The notes: a model not told the origin generated them from the letters alone. Shown: positions 25,301 to 34,126, numbered from the stretch's first letter. The stretch: DNA of 64,000 nucleotides from Clostridia bacterium (GCA_017503135.1 JAFVTQ010000001.1:62001-126000), one strand, 5' to 3'. Made by a program: numbers and translations.

Positions 25301-27387
25301 TCTTTACCTGCAAGGAATGTCTTAACAGGGTCTGCTTCTGTTGTACCGAAGTCAGCATAGATAAGAGCATCGAAGTTATATTCAGGAATAAGGTATGCTG
25401 CAAATTCACGAATAACGCCAGCAAGAATTGCGCCAACTCTTACATTATCATTAATAAGCTCTTCTGCTGTTGGAAGAGTCATTGATGGCATAAGTGCATC
25501 AACGAGAGTTGCTGCGATACCAGCAAGAATAATGCTGTTTTCTGTCTCTAAATCAGCATTTTCATACATAAGCATATCGTAGTAGCATCTATCGTTTGTT
25601 TCATAGTTTGAACCAAAGATATGCTGAGGAGCAAGAGAAATAACTGCCTGAGCTGCCATCTTAAGGTTGTTAACGAGGTTTTCGTTACCGCCGCTTACGA
25701 AAGCAGGCATTGTCCATGTTTCTGTGTAATCAGATGCTGAATCTGTTGTGTTTGCACTTGCCTTAACAATTGTTGTAGCAGCCTTGATAAGGAAGTTGTT
25801 AACATTCTGAAGAAGTCTTACGCCTGCGTTATCATCACTAGCAGGAACGAATTCGTTCATGAAGTCGTCTGTGATTTTATAATCCCAGTTGATGATATCG
25901 AAATAGTTATTCTTGTTAGAAATGTCACCAGCAAAAATCTGGTCTTCAAAACGATAGTAGTGGTTACCATTGATTACTGCGTAATCTGACCACTCAAACA
26001 TATAGTCGCCCTGTTCCTGTGTGAAGAATACGTTGTTACCATCAGGGAGAGCATTAACTGCATCGTCGCCTACTTCACCAACATATGTGAACTTAGCACC
26101 GAAGAATTCAGCAAGAATCTTCTTGAGTGAACCGTTGAGAACAACTGGAGCCATATCTTTAAATACATATGGAATAAATGTATAAAGAAGTTCGCCAGCA
26201 CTCATTGTTGTGAGGTCGATGTTTGCGTTGAAACCTGGAAGAAGAGGTGATTCGTCGTTGTACCATTTAAGTGTTGAAACATAAATTGGCTTGTCATTTT
26301 CATCAAGTACAAGCTCGCCTTTTTCATCAATTTGGTATGTTTTCCAAACATATGTTTCGCTGCCTTCAACTTCTTGTTCAAGGTAGTATGTTTCTTTCTG
26401 TTCAACATAAGTATAAGCAGCTGCATCGTTTGTTTCATCAGTATCTTTTGCAAGAGCCTTAGCTTCTTCAGCATCAACGATGTGGTAAATCTTAAGTTCG
26501 TTACCATCAACAACGTAAACGCATCTTGGAGCATTTGCATCTGTAACTTCAACACCAGTTGCAGGAGCTGATGTACGGAATGGCATACCTGTATGTTCAG
26601 ATGTCATATTACCGTTAGCATCATACTTAACTGTTGTGATTGACATGTCGTCAGTGAAGAGTTTCTTAACTCTGAAGTTAACGATTTCTTCAACACCAGC
26701 ACTAGCATTATCAATGTTATTGTCATATTTCTGAATAGTTTCAAGAGTATCGTCCCATCTCTCAATCTTTGGGTATACAAGACCCTTAATCAAACCTGGA
26801 ATGTTACCAATAATGTCTGTAACTGCTGAAAGGTCAAGACCACCAATCAAACCACCAATGATACCGAGGTCAAGTGTACCTGAGTTGATAACTGTGTAAA
26901 CAACACCACTGTTAGCTGAAAGAAGTTCAAAGAGCTCAGCAAAGAGTGTAAGCTGAGAGTCACCTGCACGGTCGATACCTGTGTTCCAACTATCAAAATT
27001 GAGGCTTTCAATGATACCAAGGTTAACGATACCAGCAGCGATACCGAACAAGCCGTTTGACAATGTGTTCTTAACGGTATCAAGTGAGTAGCAAAGTCTG
27101 TCAATGTTTGAAAGGTCAAGAGTAATTGAAAGACCTAAAACGTTGAAAACTTCACCCATGTTAATTCCAAGACCAGGAAGAACTGAGTCAAGGAAGTCCT
27201 GTACAATTGATGCACGTTCTTCAGTTGAAAGTCTTGTAACTGCACCATAAGGTGAATAAGCATCAAGAGCTTCAAGTTCAGCAACTGACTTATACTGAGT
27301 AACAGCAGCTGATGACATAACGCTCATGCATGACAAAGCCATAATAACTGCAAGAAGAACGCTTAACAATTTTTTAGTTTTGTTCAT
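21844..27387 (-). CDS. Giant secreted protein with C-terminal dockerin-like module
   Basis: I chose ATG 27387, which follows GGAGG by 10 nt; an in-frame start at 27420 lacks a ribosome site. The 1847-residue product has a signal peptide (about 1-28). Residues up to about 1280 are of no family I recognise and alternate hydrophobic helical stretches (LGLSITLDLSNID, IIGGLIGGLDLS) with beta-rich parts. About 1290-1665 is Ala-rich and helical, like FIVAR-type bundles. The last 176 residues form a module shared with the 53701 gene, with two EF-hand loops (about 1769-1780 DMDMDGAVGFSD and 1804-1815 DLDNDSMPGFGD), each followed by a helix, the architecture of a dockerin. No catalytic domain is evident. 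It sits behind a long structured leader. Confidence 0.85.
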   Translation of the reverse strand: MNKTKKLLSVLLAVIMALSCMSVMSSAAVTQYKSVAELEALDAYSPYGAVTRLSTEERASIVQDFLDSVLPGLGINMGEVFNVLGLSITLDLSNIDRLCYSLDTVKNTLSNGLFGIAAGIVNLGIIESLNFDSWNTGIDRAGDSQLTLFAELFELLSANSGVVYTVINSGTLDLGIIGGLIGGLDLSAVTDIIGNIPGLIKGLVYPKIERWDDTLETIQKYDNNIDNASAGVEEIVNFRVKKLFTDDMSITTVKYDANGNMTSEHTGMPFRTSAPATGVEVTDANAPRCVYVVDGNELKIYHIVDAEEAKALAKDTDETNDAAAYTYVEQKETYYLEQEVEGSETYVWKTYQIDEKGELVLDENDKPIYVSTLKWYNDESPLLPGFNANIDLTTMSAGELLYTFIPYVFKDMAPVVLNGSLKKILAEFFGAKFTYVGEVGDDAVNALPDGNNVFFTQEQGDYMFEWSDYAVINGNHYYRFEDQIFAGDISNKNNYFDIINWDYKITDDFMNEFVPASDDNAGVRLLQNVNNFLIKAATTIVKASANTTDSASDYTETWTMPAFVSGGNENLVNNLKMAAQAVISLAPQHIFGSNYETNDRCYYDMLMYENADLETENSIILAGIAATLVDALMPSMTLPTAEELINDNVRVGAILAGVIREFAAYLIPEYNFDALIYADFGTTEADPVKTFLAGKDNNYWLDVIMTMGINIGFEYIRAFADMGEDTAEWASFVTYSGYKVDGGEYAAMTGEALRAHWEGMLDYVVDWALDKDYEWTWKMENMVEVDGLTIDLSTAQDPWEKLDKILFGIIPFDEILTIETNAEYPTKLEKFLRYDLILGLIELRWGELINTIQFNGTNNYFRSNEGGVIDQLAKLLKSIVNGLLDKIGGGNFALIPAAVTDFDSLANQGNIAVLARDLIAKLTTAYNNGLLDTVLPILNFFIGWKTDPQRYADPQVWTSFRDGNDYIYVSGNNIEQTTIFFQNNSSGMLEKHKNSSVTDHEYTIEITGIEHDAKLNNLTFTYGDGEGKVSPYEQLTINVGGTYGGEEPVTITIAYEYVGKDGKPVGATYYTSITTLISNKFEDSNVIEGSKQIEAGTLDIWTTRRNDYNKFIFAEDIYTAINDATVSFGYRNTVSGSTPFAQYEAPDLSIEADDPNSDCDKDKIWLPEDWPTYDEHAQTYFTYKTREESGWPNEIQASVNSWSSGQGGFYKNKAEYGADYEFPYGVYAFQPVSVSYDGEAVYKQAFIHYDDYDAYEMYTEYSGKGITKYDVIRTDAEAVAAYDAYNAAFKEVTRLALYPLMTKLNNHADVDYVEVIMPQIEPAKAALEAAYEELVPYLEEAANSATASAALPKFITALETQLLTDDNSTGKEINFQDYEYYEYFNYADIRTIGRNMLAEYNAPEIMDTYYIMGSGIREAELNDVIAAEANPFIAAGITASRMENDEAAIAASIEALNSWKMPEYGQLNVEDLTSRIAYYKQFVIKEDADHKYFLDKEIAHVEAQGLVAEDYEAVTWGRYADALAEAKAVSAGNDEYADLNSRIYDVKYNLMVAYKQLLAKADSLIEAGGTAALNANIDTANAIFASLAAEDGAWALKADVEDAYAAYAALIQALGYYYEGEDGVTYNLYADSALEYADNDRPNNSGNQAKVNAANKALADAIANFEAAAPAEPNTLVLNENAPFEAVIDTDNTIGGEYTGTVYGFDTLGYNDNWETDGTIADFLSTAYGDEYLEVVVGDAGVETTGTVINVLDNDGNVVESYMFVYFGDMDMDGAVGFSDSAIAYDYEMLFEGIDRLETFMAGDLDNDSMPGFGDSAVMFDWEMLAEGMPLQTDVGAGAYGIVYEIF

Positions 27388-27735
27388 AATATTTTTTCCT
27401 CCTATTAAATTTTGCACCATATATTATATGTATGCAAGGTAAATAGTTCCCCATAACTTTTTTACATCGCCATGGGAGAGGCGATATTGTTTAGAGAGCA
27501 TCAATCACTCACTCTCTGACCCAGTTGTGTGAATTCAAGTCACATTCAACAGAGTTCGACAAAAGTGCTCTAAATTGCTCGGGTCCGTCTTCCATCTCTT
27601 CCGCATAAAAATTACGAAATTACGGAAGACTGATGATACACATCCGAGTCACCTTAGGACGTGTATCAACGCAAGCGAAACACCCCATTTTTCTATAAAA
27701 GGGGGCACTTCACCCATTACACCATTCCTATGGTT
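27388..27735 (-). ncRNA. Long structured 5' leader or non-coding RNA of unknown class
   Basis: From the promoter at 27742-27770 to the giant gene lies about 350 nt that can fold extensively. Helices include 27721-27725/27730-27734 (ACCAT-TCCT-ATGGT on the plus strand), 27634-27645/27657-27668 (12 bp, one wobble), 27587-27593/27624-27630 (GTCTTCC/GGAAGAC) with a competing inner helix 27598-27603/27623-27628, 27490-27496/27568-27574, a crossing helix 27528-27532/27581-27585 that would make a pseudoknot, and 27466-27471/27480-27485. I do not recognise RNase P, tmRNA, SRP, T-box or a common riboswitch. It may be a cis-regulatory leader or an independent RNA. Confidence 0.55.
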
Positions 27736-27741
27736 ATAACA

Positions 27742-27770
27742 ATTATACAAATTATTGCTCAAAATAGCAA
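27742..27770 (-). promoter_or_regulatory. Promoter of the leader RNA and surface-protein operon
   Basis: On the minus strand, TTGCTA (27770-27765) and TATAAT (27747-27742) are spaced by 17 bp, placing the start near 27735, right at the first hairpin. Confidence 0.7.
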
Positions 27771-28050
27771 TAGTTTGTTCATATTTTTTTGTAATTTGTG
27801 CAATTTGTCGCTTTAACTGGTTGAAATAATGTTTAAATTTTACATTTTGACGAAATTTTGAAATATTTTTCTCGACACAGCGTTGATAAATTAACAGAAA
27901 GTTAAAAATTAGTTAGAAATCTTCTAAAAAATTGACAAGATGTTCAACATTTTTGTTGTTTTTTGTCGAATAAATCTAATTTTTATCAGATAATTACTAT
28001 ATATTGGGTTTGGTGATTATGCATAGGTCAATATATTGAAAAAAATAAAA
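27771..28050. other. AT-rich gap upstream of the surface-protein operon
   Basis: About 280 bp with no plausible gene. It holds short AT-rich repeats and one inverted repeat (27999-28006 ATATATTG with 28029-28036 CAATATAT). It may carry regulatory sites for the operon, but none can be named. Confidence 0.4.
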
Positions 28051-28052
28051 AA

Positions 28053-28070
28053 ACGGGGAACAAGCCCCGT
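28053..28070 (-). terminator. Terminator of the 28092 lipoprotein gene
   Basis: ACGGGG (28053-28058) pairs with CCCCGT (28065-28070). Read on the minus strand the hairpin is followed by TTTTTTTATTTTTT. Confidence 0.85.
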
Positions 28071-28091
28071 CTTTTACATAATGATATTTAA

Positions 28092-28799
28092 TTAGTCAAG
28101 ATAAGTAAAATTTGCGTTAACATAACTACCAAAATTAAATGTTTCATCATAACCTATACCATCTACACAAGCATAGTTTATTGAATATAGCAATTTTGCT
28201 GCTGCAAAATAATAATTTTCAGCATAGTGTATAATCTTACCATCACTATCAGTAATTTTGTAAGTATAATGCCAGCCACTATATTTTCCAACTGTTATAG
28301 ACTCTTTTTCAATAGCACAATCATATCCTTTTTCTTTAAAACCGTCTATGAGCAATTGGTTTTGTTGGTCCAGTTTATCAAAATAGGTTTGAAGAGGTTC
28401 TTTTTCATCCATTTCCTTAACTTTAGTAAAGTCGATATAGCACTTGTTCTCTGTATCTTTTTTGTAAATCTTTGAGTCAGCGCCAAGCTCCCAACCCTCT
28501 AATATGTTCATCTTATATCTATCGCCATAAGCAACGCCTTTAACTTCAAGAGCATTAAAAAGGTCTATATAACGAGTCTGGTCTTCACCATTTGCGTATT
28601 TTTGCACTTTGCCTGCTTCGTCTGTAACCAATGCTATAACCTGGTTTTTATCGTTGATTACAGGGTCGCCATTTTCATCAGTTACAAGTATAACGTCTTT
28701 ACCGTTGATTTTTGTTGTTTCATATTTTTTGCCACAAGCTACAAAGCAAGTAACAATAAGAAAGAGTGCCAAGGATACAGCTATAATCTTTTTGCTCAT
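28092..28799 (-). CDS. Hypothetical lipoprotein
   Basis: The 235-residue protein has a lipoprotein signal peptide with lipobox CFVAC (Cys about 22). The mature part begins with short repeats of the type VILVTDENGDPV and VIALVTDEAGK, then a compact alpha/beta domain (about 75-235) with Tyr-rich strands. I recognise no family. It follows the DUF3048 lipoprotein gene by 26 bp and precedes a strong terminator, so it is the last gene of a serS-DUF3048-lipoprotein unit or a smaller one. Confidence 0.75.
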   Translation of the reverse strand: MSKKIIAVSLALFLIVTCFVACGKKYETTKINGKDVILVTDENGDPVINDKNQVIALVTDEAGKVQKYANGEDQTRYIDLFNALEVKGVAYGDRYKMNILEGWELGADSKIYKKDTENKCYIDFTKVKEMDEKEPLQTYFDKLDQQNQLLIDGFKEKGYDCAIEKESITVGKYSGWHYTYKITDSDGKIIHYAENYYFAAAKLLYSINYACVDGIGYDETFNFGSYVNANFTYLD

Positions 28800-28825
28800 A
28801 ATAATTCTTCCTTCCGAAATTTATT

Positions 28826-29908
28826 TTATGATTCTTTAATGCTGAAATTTGCTTTCTGGTCTGCAGGAACTACGCCAACCCATGTTTTACCCTTATTTAC
28901 AATAAGTTCTTTGCCGTCTGTTCCATAGAATTTGAGAGGGGAGTTAGCATCGCCTTTTTTCCAAGTGATTTTTTCGCCAGTGCCCTGTGAAATCCAGAGT
29001 GCTTCACCGCTTGATAAATCCCAATCCTGATGTTTTTCGCTATCAACTGTTTTTGTTGGACTATACATTACAATAATATTTGAGAATGAAACTGCTTTGC
29101 CATCTGTTCCGTCTGTTACTGCTTTGCCATTGAGATAACTTGTATAAACATTCTTATCCATACTATATTTAAATGAGTATTTATAAGATGATGAGAATGT
29201 TACATTAACTTCAAGTGCTCCGCCTGATGCACCACCGAAAGGCATTCTCACGCCATCTTCTACAACTTTGAACATTGTCCAGTTAGTGTCTTTTGCTTTT
29301 GTTGTAAGTTTTTTGTTTGCGATTGCTTTTGCTATGTATTCACCAGTTGTATAGCCTGTATGCTCTGTACCACGGCTACTTCTTGAAGAATCTCTCTTGA
29401 AATAAGCGCCGTCTTTAAGACCATCAATATCTTTCATACCAATTGAGCTGATTTTGTCATAAGCCAAGTTGCTGCCGCCCCAGTGAACATAAATTGCATT
29501 CATACCCTGTGCAATTTCAACATAGTCATGTCTTGCACTTCTAACAGGACCAACCTTTGGCATCTTTGTAACATCAGCATAGAGCCACATCATTCTTGTG
29601 ATTCCGCCTTCAACAACACCTTCAATAATAACATCAGGTGTTGACATACCCCACTGTGGTCTTGCTGCAGGTGCGTTTTCAACCATAACTGCAACAGGTC
29701 TTGCACCGATTGCGCTCTCTGACAAGTCTGCTACACCTGTTAATGGGTTGATATTTGTTGCTTTTGCTGCTTCTGTTGTTGTTTCTGTTGTTGAACTTGG
29801 TACATCAGTCTTTTCAAACTCTTCTTTTTCACCACAAGCTGCAAAAGTGAGCATTGTGAGTGAAAGTGCCATTAAAATACTGATTACTTTAATTACTGTG
29901 TTTTTCAT
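28826..29908 (-). CDS. DUF3048 (YerB-type) lipoprotein
   Basis: The 360-residue protein has a signal peptide with lipobox TFAAC (Cys about 25) and a Ser/Thr-rich linker. The DUF3048 domain starts at NPLTGVADLSESAIGARPVAVMVEN and includes ARPQWGMSTPDVIIE, RMMWLYADV, KVGPVRSARHDYVE and YVHWGGS, all characteristic of YerB-like surface lipoproteins of Bacilli and Clostridia. The function is unknown in the family. It lies 36 bp downstream of serS on the same strand. Confidence 0.88.
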   Translation of the reverse strand: MKNTVIKVISILMALSLTMLTFAACGEKEEFEKTDVPSSTTETTTEAAKATNINPLTGVADLSESAIGARPVAVMVENAPAARPQWGMSTPDVIIEGVVEGGITRMMWLYADVTKMPKVGPVRSARHDYVEIAQGMNAIYVHWGGSNLAYDKISSIGMKDIDGLKDGAYFKRDSSRSSRGTEHTGYTTGEYIAKAIANKKLTTKAKDTNWTMFKVVEDGVRMPFGGASGGALEVNVTFSSSYKYSFKYSMDKNVYTSYLNGKAVTDGTDGKAVSFSNIIVMYSPTKTVDSEKHQDWDLSSGEALWISQGTGEKITWKKGDANSPLKFYGTDGKELIVNKGKTWVGVVPADQKANFSIKES

Positions 29909-29943
29909 TGTATATCCCTCTCGTTTTGATATTTGCCTTGAGA

Positions 29944-31224
29944 TTATTTCTCAATTTTTGTTTTGCCACCCATATACATCTGTAATGGTTTTGGAATATT
30001 GATGCTTCCATCTGCATTGAGATTATTTTCAAGGAATGCAATCAACATTCTTGGTGGAGCAACAACTGTATTATTTAATGTATGTGCGAAATAGTTGCCA
30101 TCTTTTGACTTAACTCTGATACCAAGACGTCTTGCCTGAGCATCGCCAAGGTTTGAGCAAGAGCCAACTTCAAAGTATTTCTGCTGACGTGGGCTCCAAG
30201 CCTCAACGTCACAGCTCTTAACCTTTAAGTCTGCAAGGTCACCTGAACAACATTCAAGTGTTCTAACAGGAATATCAAGTGAACGGAAGAAGTCAACTGA
30301 ATTCTGCCAGAGCACATCATACCATTTCATACTATCTTCAGGCTTACAAACAACAATCATTTCTTGCTTTTCAAACTGATGGATTCTATAAACGCCACGC
30401 TCTTCAATACCGTGTGCGCCAACTTCTTTTCTAAAGCAAGGGGAGTAGCTTGTAAGTGTTTTTGGAAGCTCGTCTTCTGGAACGAAACTGTCAATAAACT
30501 TACCAATCATTGAGTGTTCGCTTGTACCGATAAGGTAAAGGTCTTCTCCCTCAATTTTATACATCATATTTTCCATTTCTGCGAAACTCATAACGCCTGT
30601 AACAACGTCGCTACGAATCATAAATGGAGGAATATAATAAGTAAATCCACGGTCAATCATAAAGTCTCTTGCATAAGAGAGAATTGCTGAGTGAAGACGA
30701 GCTATATCACCGCAAAGGTAATAGAAACCGTTACCACTTGTCTTTCTTGCAGAGTCAAGGTCGATTCCATTGTGATTTTCCATAATATCAACGTGATAAG
30801 GAACTTCGAAATCAGGAGTTACTGGCTCGCCATACTTCTGAATTTCAACGTTTTCACTGTCGTCCTTACCGATTGGAACACTGTCGTCGATAATGTTAGG
30901 AATAACAAGCATAATCTTTCTGATTTCTTCTTCGAGTTCTGCTTCTTTTGTCTGGAGAGTAGCAAGCTCGTCTGCCATATCCTTAACTTTCTGTTTAACA
31001 ACTTCTGACTCATCGCGTTTGCCCTGAGCCATAAGTCCGCCGATTTCTTTACTTACAGAGTTACGAAGTGCGCGAAGCTCGTCACCACGACCTTTTGCCG
31101 CTCTGTATTCTGCATCAAGCTCGATTACTTTATCAACAAGTGGGAGCTTTTCATCCTGAAACTTTTTCTTGATGTTTTCTTTAACAACATCAGGATTAGT
31201 TCTTAAAAATTTAATATCAAGCAT
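29944..31224 (-). CDS. serS: Seryl-tRNA synthetase
   Basis: The 426-residue class II synthetase charges tRNA-Ser (and tRNA-Sec if present). The N-terminal coiled-coil arm (about 30-100) that binds the long variable arm is followed by the catalytic core. Motif 2 is PCFRKEVGAHGIEERGVYRIHQF, and motif 3 is LNNTVVAPPRMLIAFLENN. Length is normal. It follows parB by 11 bp on the same strand, with no room for a T-box leader. Confidence 0.97.
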   Translation of the reverse strand: MLDIKFLRTNPDVVKENIKKKFQDEKLPLVDKVIELDAEYRAAKGRGDELRALRNSVSKEIGGLMAQGKRDESEVVKQKVKDMADELATLQTKEAELEEEIRKIMLVIPNIIDDSVPIGKDDSENVEIQKYGEPVTPDFEVPYHVDIMENHNGIDLDSARKTSGNGFYYLCGDIARLHSAILSYARDFMIDRGFTYYIPPFMIRSDVVTGVMSFAEMENMMYKIEGEDLYLIGTSEHSMIGKFIDSFVPEDELPKTLTSYSPCFRKEVGAHGIEERGVYRIHQFEKQEMIVVCKPEDSMKWYDVLWQNSVDFFRSLDIPVRTLECCSGDLADLKVKSCDVEAWSPRQQKYFEVGSCSNLGDAQARRLGIRVKSKDGNYFAHTLNNTVVAPPRMLIAFLENNLNADGSINIPKPLQMYMGGKTKIEK

Positions 31225-31235
31225 TTTATTTCACC

Positions 31236-32096
31236 TTATTTATCGAATTCTTTTGCTAACTTTGTTAAATCTTCTTTACCGAAGAATTCAAATTCAAGAG
31301 TTCCTTTATGACCTGTGCTGGATAAATAGATTTTAACTTTTCTGCCAAGCACATTTGTGAGAGCAATCTCAACTTCATCATAGAATTTATCTCTTTTTTT
31401 ATCACGCTTTTTAGGTTTGGGTTTTTCACCTTGTAAAGCGTATTTAACCATTTTTTCAACCTGACGTACTGAAAGGTCCTGGCTTATTGCCGCATCAGCA
31501 ATTCTGAGCATCTCTTTTTCATCATCAAGAGAAAGTAATGCACGGGAATGACCTGCTGTGAGTTTGCCGTTACCAAGTAAACCTAATACAGATTCAGGAA
31601 GTTTCAACAATCTCAATGTATTTGTAACTGCTACACGGGATTTGCCTACGCGTTCAGCAGCTTCTTCTTGTGTAAATCCATAAGTTTCAATAAGAGATTT
31701 AAGTCCTTCTGCTTCTTCAACAGGATTCAAATCTTCTCTTTGCAAGTTTTCAATAAGAGCGAATACACTTGCTTCTTCATCAGTCATTTCACGGATTGTA
31801 ACTGGTACTTCTGCAAGCCCCGCCATACGTGCTGCACGCCATCTGCGTTCACCGGCTACAAGCTGATAACTGCCATCAGACATTGGACGAACAAGCAAAG
31901 GTTGGATAATTCCATTTTGCTCAATGCTCTTTGCCAATTCTTCAAGAGCTTTTTCATTGAATATCTTTCTTGGCTGTTCACGGTTAGGCTCAATCTCACT
32001 AATAGAAAGTGTCATTGTAGCATTATTGCTCTCTGTGGCAGAATTATCAAGAAAGAGAGCGTCCAAACCGGTGCCTAATCCACCTTTTTTTGCCAT
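31236..32096 (-). CDS. parB: Chromosome-partitioning protein ParB (Spo0J)
   Basis: The 286-residue protein has the ParB/Srx CTPase domain (EPNREQPRKIF, NGIIQPLLVRP, LVAGERRWRAARMAGL), the arginine-rich patch GERRWRAAR, ENLQREDLNPVEEA, and a helix-turn-helix with the parS-reading segment, plus a C-terminal dimer domain. ParB loads at parS and spreads as a CTP-dependent clamp. It is 12 bp after parA in the usual pair. Two perfect parS sites lie nearby (33035 and 35212). Confidence 0.96.
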   Translation of the reverse strand: MAKKGGLGTGLDALFLDNSATESNNATMTLSISEIEPNREQPRKIFNEKALEELAKSIEQNGIIQPLLVRPMSDGSYQLVAGERRWRAARMAGLAEVPVTIREMTDEEASVFALIENLQREDLNPVEEAEGLKSLIETYGFTQEEAAERVGKSRVAVTNTLRLLKLPESVLGLLGNGKLTAGHSRALLSLDDEKEMLRIADAAISQDLSVRQVEKMVKYALQGEKPKPKKRDKKRDKFYDEVEIALTNVLGRKVKIYLSSTGHKGTLEFEFFGKEDLTKLAKEFDK

Positions 32097-32108
32097 ATCT
32101 TCACCTCG

Positions 32109-32873
32109 TCACTTCTGTTGTGATAAGAATTCGTCTGCAAAAGCGTCATAAGCCAATGCGCCTTTTGAATGCTTATCATAATACATAATCGGCTCACCGA
32201 ATGATGGAGCCTCTGAAAGTCTGACATTTCTTGGAATTGTTGTTTTGTAAACTTTATTCGGGAAGAATTTTTTAATCTCTGTCACAACCTGTTGTGTAAG
32301 ATTAAGTCTACCATCATACATTGTCTGCAAAACGCCTTCAAGCTCAATGTGTGGGTTGTATAATCTCTTAACCTGACGGACAGTCGCCATAAGCTGAGCA
32401 AGTCCTTCAAGAGCGTAGAATTCACATTGAACAGGCACCAAGAATGTGTCTGATGCAGTTAATGCATTGATTGTAATAAGTCCAAGAGAAGGAGGGCAGT
32501 CAAAGAATATGTAATCATACTTGTCCCAAAGCTGAGCAACAGCAATTTTAAGTCTTGCTTCTCTTTTTTCAATTTCAATCAATTCAACTTCTGCACCTGC
32601 AAGATTCAAATCTGCAGGAATAACATCAACATTTTTAAACTGTGTTTTTACAACTGCGTCATTTGCATTGATGTCTTTAACAAGCACATCATAAGATGAA
32701 TTTGTAATTTTTCTTTTATTTATACCAAATCCACTTGTTGAATTGCCCTGTGGGTCAATGTCTGCAAGTAAAACTCTGTATCCCTTTGCGCCAACTGCGG
32801 CTGCAAGGCTCACGGCAGTAGTAGTTTTACCTACACCACCTTTTTGGTTAATAATTGAAACAACTTTTGCCAA
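32109..32873 (-). CDS. parA: Chromosome-partitioning ATPase ParA (Soj)
   Basis: The 254-residue deviant-Walker ATPase begins KVVSIINQKGGVGKTTT (Walker A KGGVGKTT) and has DIDPQGNSTSG and FFDCPPSLGL (Walker B). The start codon is TTG at 32873, with GGAGTGGGA upstream. ParA drives ParB-parS segregation and in Firmicutes also acts on DnaA. Length and order with ParB are normal. Confidence 0.96.
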   Translation of the reverse strand: MAKVVSIINQKGGVGKTTTAVSLAAAVGAKGYRVLLADIDPQGNSTSGFGINKRKITNSSYDVLVKDINANDAVVKTQFKNVDVIPADLNLAGAEVELIEIEKREARLKIAVAQLWDKYDYIFFDCPPSLGLITINALTASDTFLVPVQCEFYALEGLAQLMATVRQVKRLYNPHIELEGVLQTMYDGRLNLTQQVVTEIKKFFPNKVYKTTIPRNVRLSEAPSFGEPIMYYDKHSKGALAYDAFADEFLSQQK

Positions 32874-33034
32874 AAAATCCCACTCCGAAATAGTAAAAAG
32901 GTGATATTTCGCACCCTAATACCCGATTTTATACAAGTATAACATACTTATTATAAAAATAAAAGCAAAATTTTAAAATTTATATGGCAAATTTTAGTAG
33001 TAAAATGTGTTATATTTGCATAATTTAATGCCTA

Positions 33035-33050
33035 TGTTTCACGTGAAACA
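33035..33050. promoter_or_regulatory. parS site 1
   Basis: TGTTTCACGTGAAACA is a perfect 16-bp palindrome identical to the conserved bacterial parS sequence. It lies in the gap between noc and parA. Confidence 0.96.
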
Positions 33051-33059
33051 TATTTACAA

Positions 33060-33085
33060 AAGCAAAAGACTCCCTTTCGGGAGCC
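33060..33085 (-). terminator. Terminator of the noc transcription unit
   Basis: On the minus strand GGCTCCC-GAAA-GGGAGTC is followed by TTTTGCTTTTG (stem at 33068-33074 and 33079-33085). A second small hairpin, GTGGC-TTTC-GCCAC, lies at 33125-33138 without a T-tract; the rest of 33086-33187 shows nothing else. Confidence 0.75.
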
Positions 33086-33187
33086 TTTCGCTGTGGATGT
33101 GGGGTGTGAAAGAGAAGGATATGGGTGGCTTTCGCCACTATATAAAATCACCTTGTCATCGGGGGATAACTGGTGGTTTTACCGTTT

Positions 33188-34015
33188 TTATGTAGCAATA
33201 TCTCGCACTACATCATCAATTTTAGGAATTCGCACTATGTATTCTACATATTCGTCAGTTTCTGTCTTTACTGAATCTGCATCAATTCCTGCTCGTCTTA
33301 TATTATCAACCGCGTTATTTAGTGTGTTGATAAATATGCGAATATCTTTAAAACCACGAAGCATCTGTTTCTTTGGTGCTTCGTTTTTGCGAATCATCTG
33401 GTCAATTAATTGTTCGCTCTCACTTACGGTCAAATGACGGTCAATGATTATTGATAATGCTCTTGCTCGTTGTACTTCGTCTGTTAAAGAGAGTAACGCT
33501 CTTGCATGGCGTTCGGAAAGACCTGCTCGGCTTATCTGGTATCTCATTTCGTCGCTGAGCTTTAATAATCTCAACTTGTTTGATATTGTTGACTGTGCCT
33601 TGCCCAGTTTCTTGCAAAGTTCGTCTTGTCCCATATGATAATCGCTAACAAGAATAGCCAAAGCTTCAGCTTCTTCAAAATAATCAAGGTCCTGTCTTTG
33701 AAGGTTTTCAAGCACTGCAAAAATTGCAGAATCTGTTTCAGAAATTTCGCTGACAATACATGGCACTTTTGTCAGTCCTGTAAGCCTTGCAGCACGAAGT
33801 CTGCGTTCACCGGCTACAAGCTCATATTTTCCGTTTTCAAGTGCTCTGACTATGAGTGGTTGCAAAATTCCGTTTGCACGAATGCTTTGTGCCAACCCTT
33901 CAAGTTCGTCATAATCAAATCTTTTTCTCGGCTGATTTGGATTTGGGAGAATATCGCCTTGTGGAATCATAAGTATCTGACTTTCTGTTCTGATTTTATT
34001 TTGTTTTTTGAGCAT
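33188..34015 (-). CDS. noc: ParB-family nucleoid occlusion-like protein (Noc)
   Basis: The start at 34015 follows GGAGG by 9 nt; a longer in-frame TTG start at 34114 lacks a ribosome site. The 275-residue protein has a ParB CTPase domain (NPNQPRKRFDYDEL, NGILQPLIVRAL, LVAGERRLRAARLTGL, ENLQRQDLDYFEEA) and a helix-turn-helix. Gene order rsmG-noc-parA-parB is that of Bacillus, where Noc binds its own NBS sites and membrane to block division over the nucleoid. Sequence alone does not fully separate Noc from a second ParB. Confidence 0.85.
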   Translation of the reverse strand: MLKKQNKIRTESQILMIPQGDILPNPNQPRKRFDYDELEGLAQSIRANGILQPLIVRALENGKYELVAGERRLRAARLTGLTKVPCIVSEISETDSAIFAVLENLQRQDLDYFEEAEALAILVSDYHMGQDELCKKLGKAQSTISNKLRLLKLSDEMRYQISRAGLSERHARALLSLTDEVQRARALSIIIDRHLTVSESEQLIDQMIRKNEAPKKQMLRGFKDIRIFINTLNNAVDNIRRAGIDADSVKTETDEYVEYIVRIPKIDDVVRDIAT

Positions 34016-34126
34016 AAATAAAAACCTCCGCAGTGCTTGTCCTTGACATAAGAATAACACTGTGAAGGTCTGTTTGTAAAGAAAATCCGTTCGTCTAAAT
34101 CCTTTATATATCAACGGTTTTCGTCA

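Noticed and set aside
27388..27735. Leader RNA as RNase P RNA, tmRNA, SRP RNA or T-box
   Set aside because: None of the short conserved words of these RNAs (for example the tmRNA tag start, GGTGGNACCGCG of T-boxes, or GAGGAAAGTCC of RNase P) is present on either strand.
34016..34114. TTG-started 33-residue extension of Noc
   Set aside because: No ribosome site there, while GGAGG precedes the ATG at 34015 by a normal distance.
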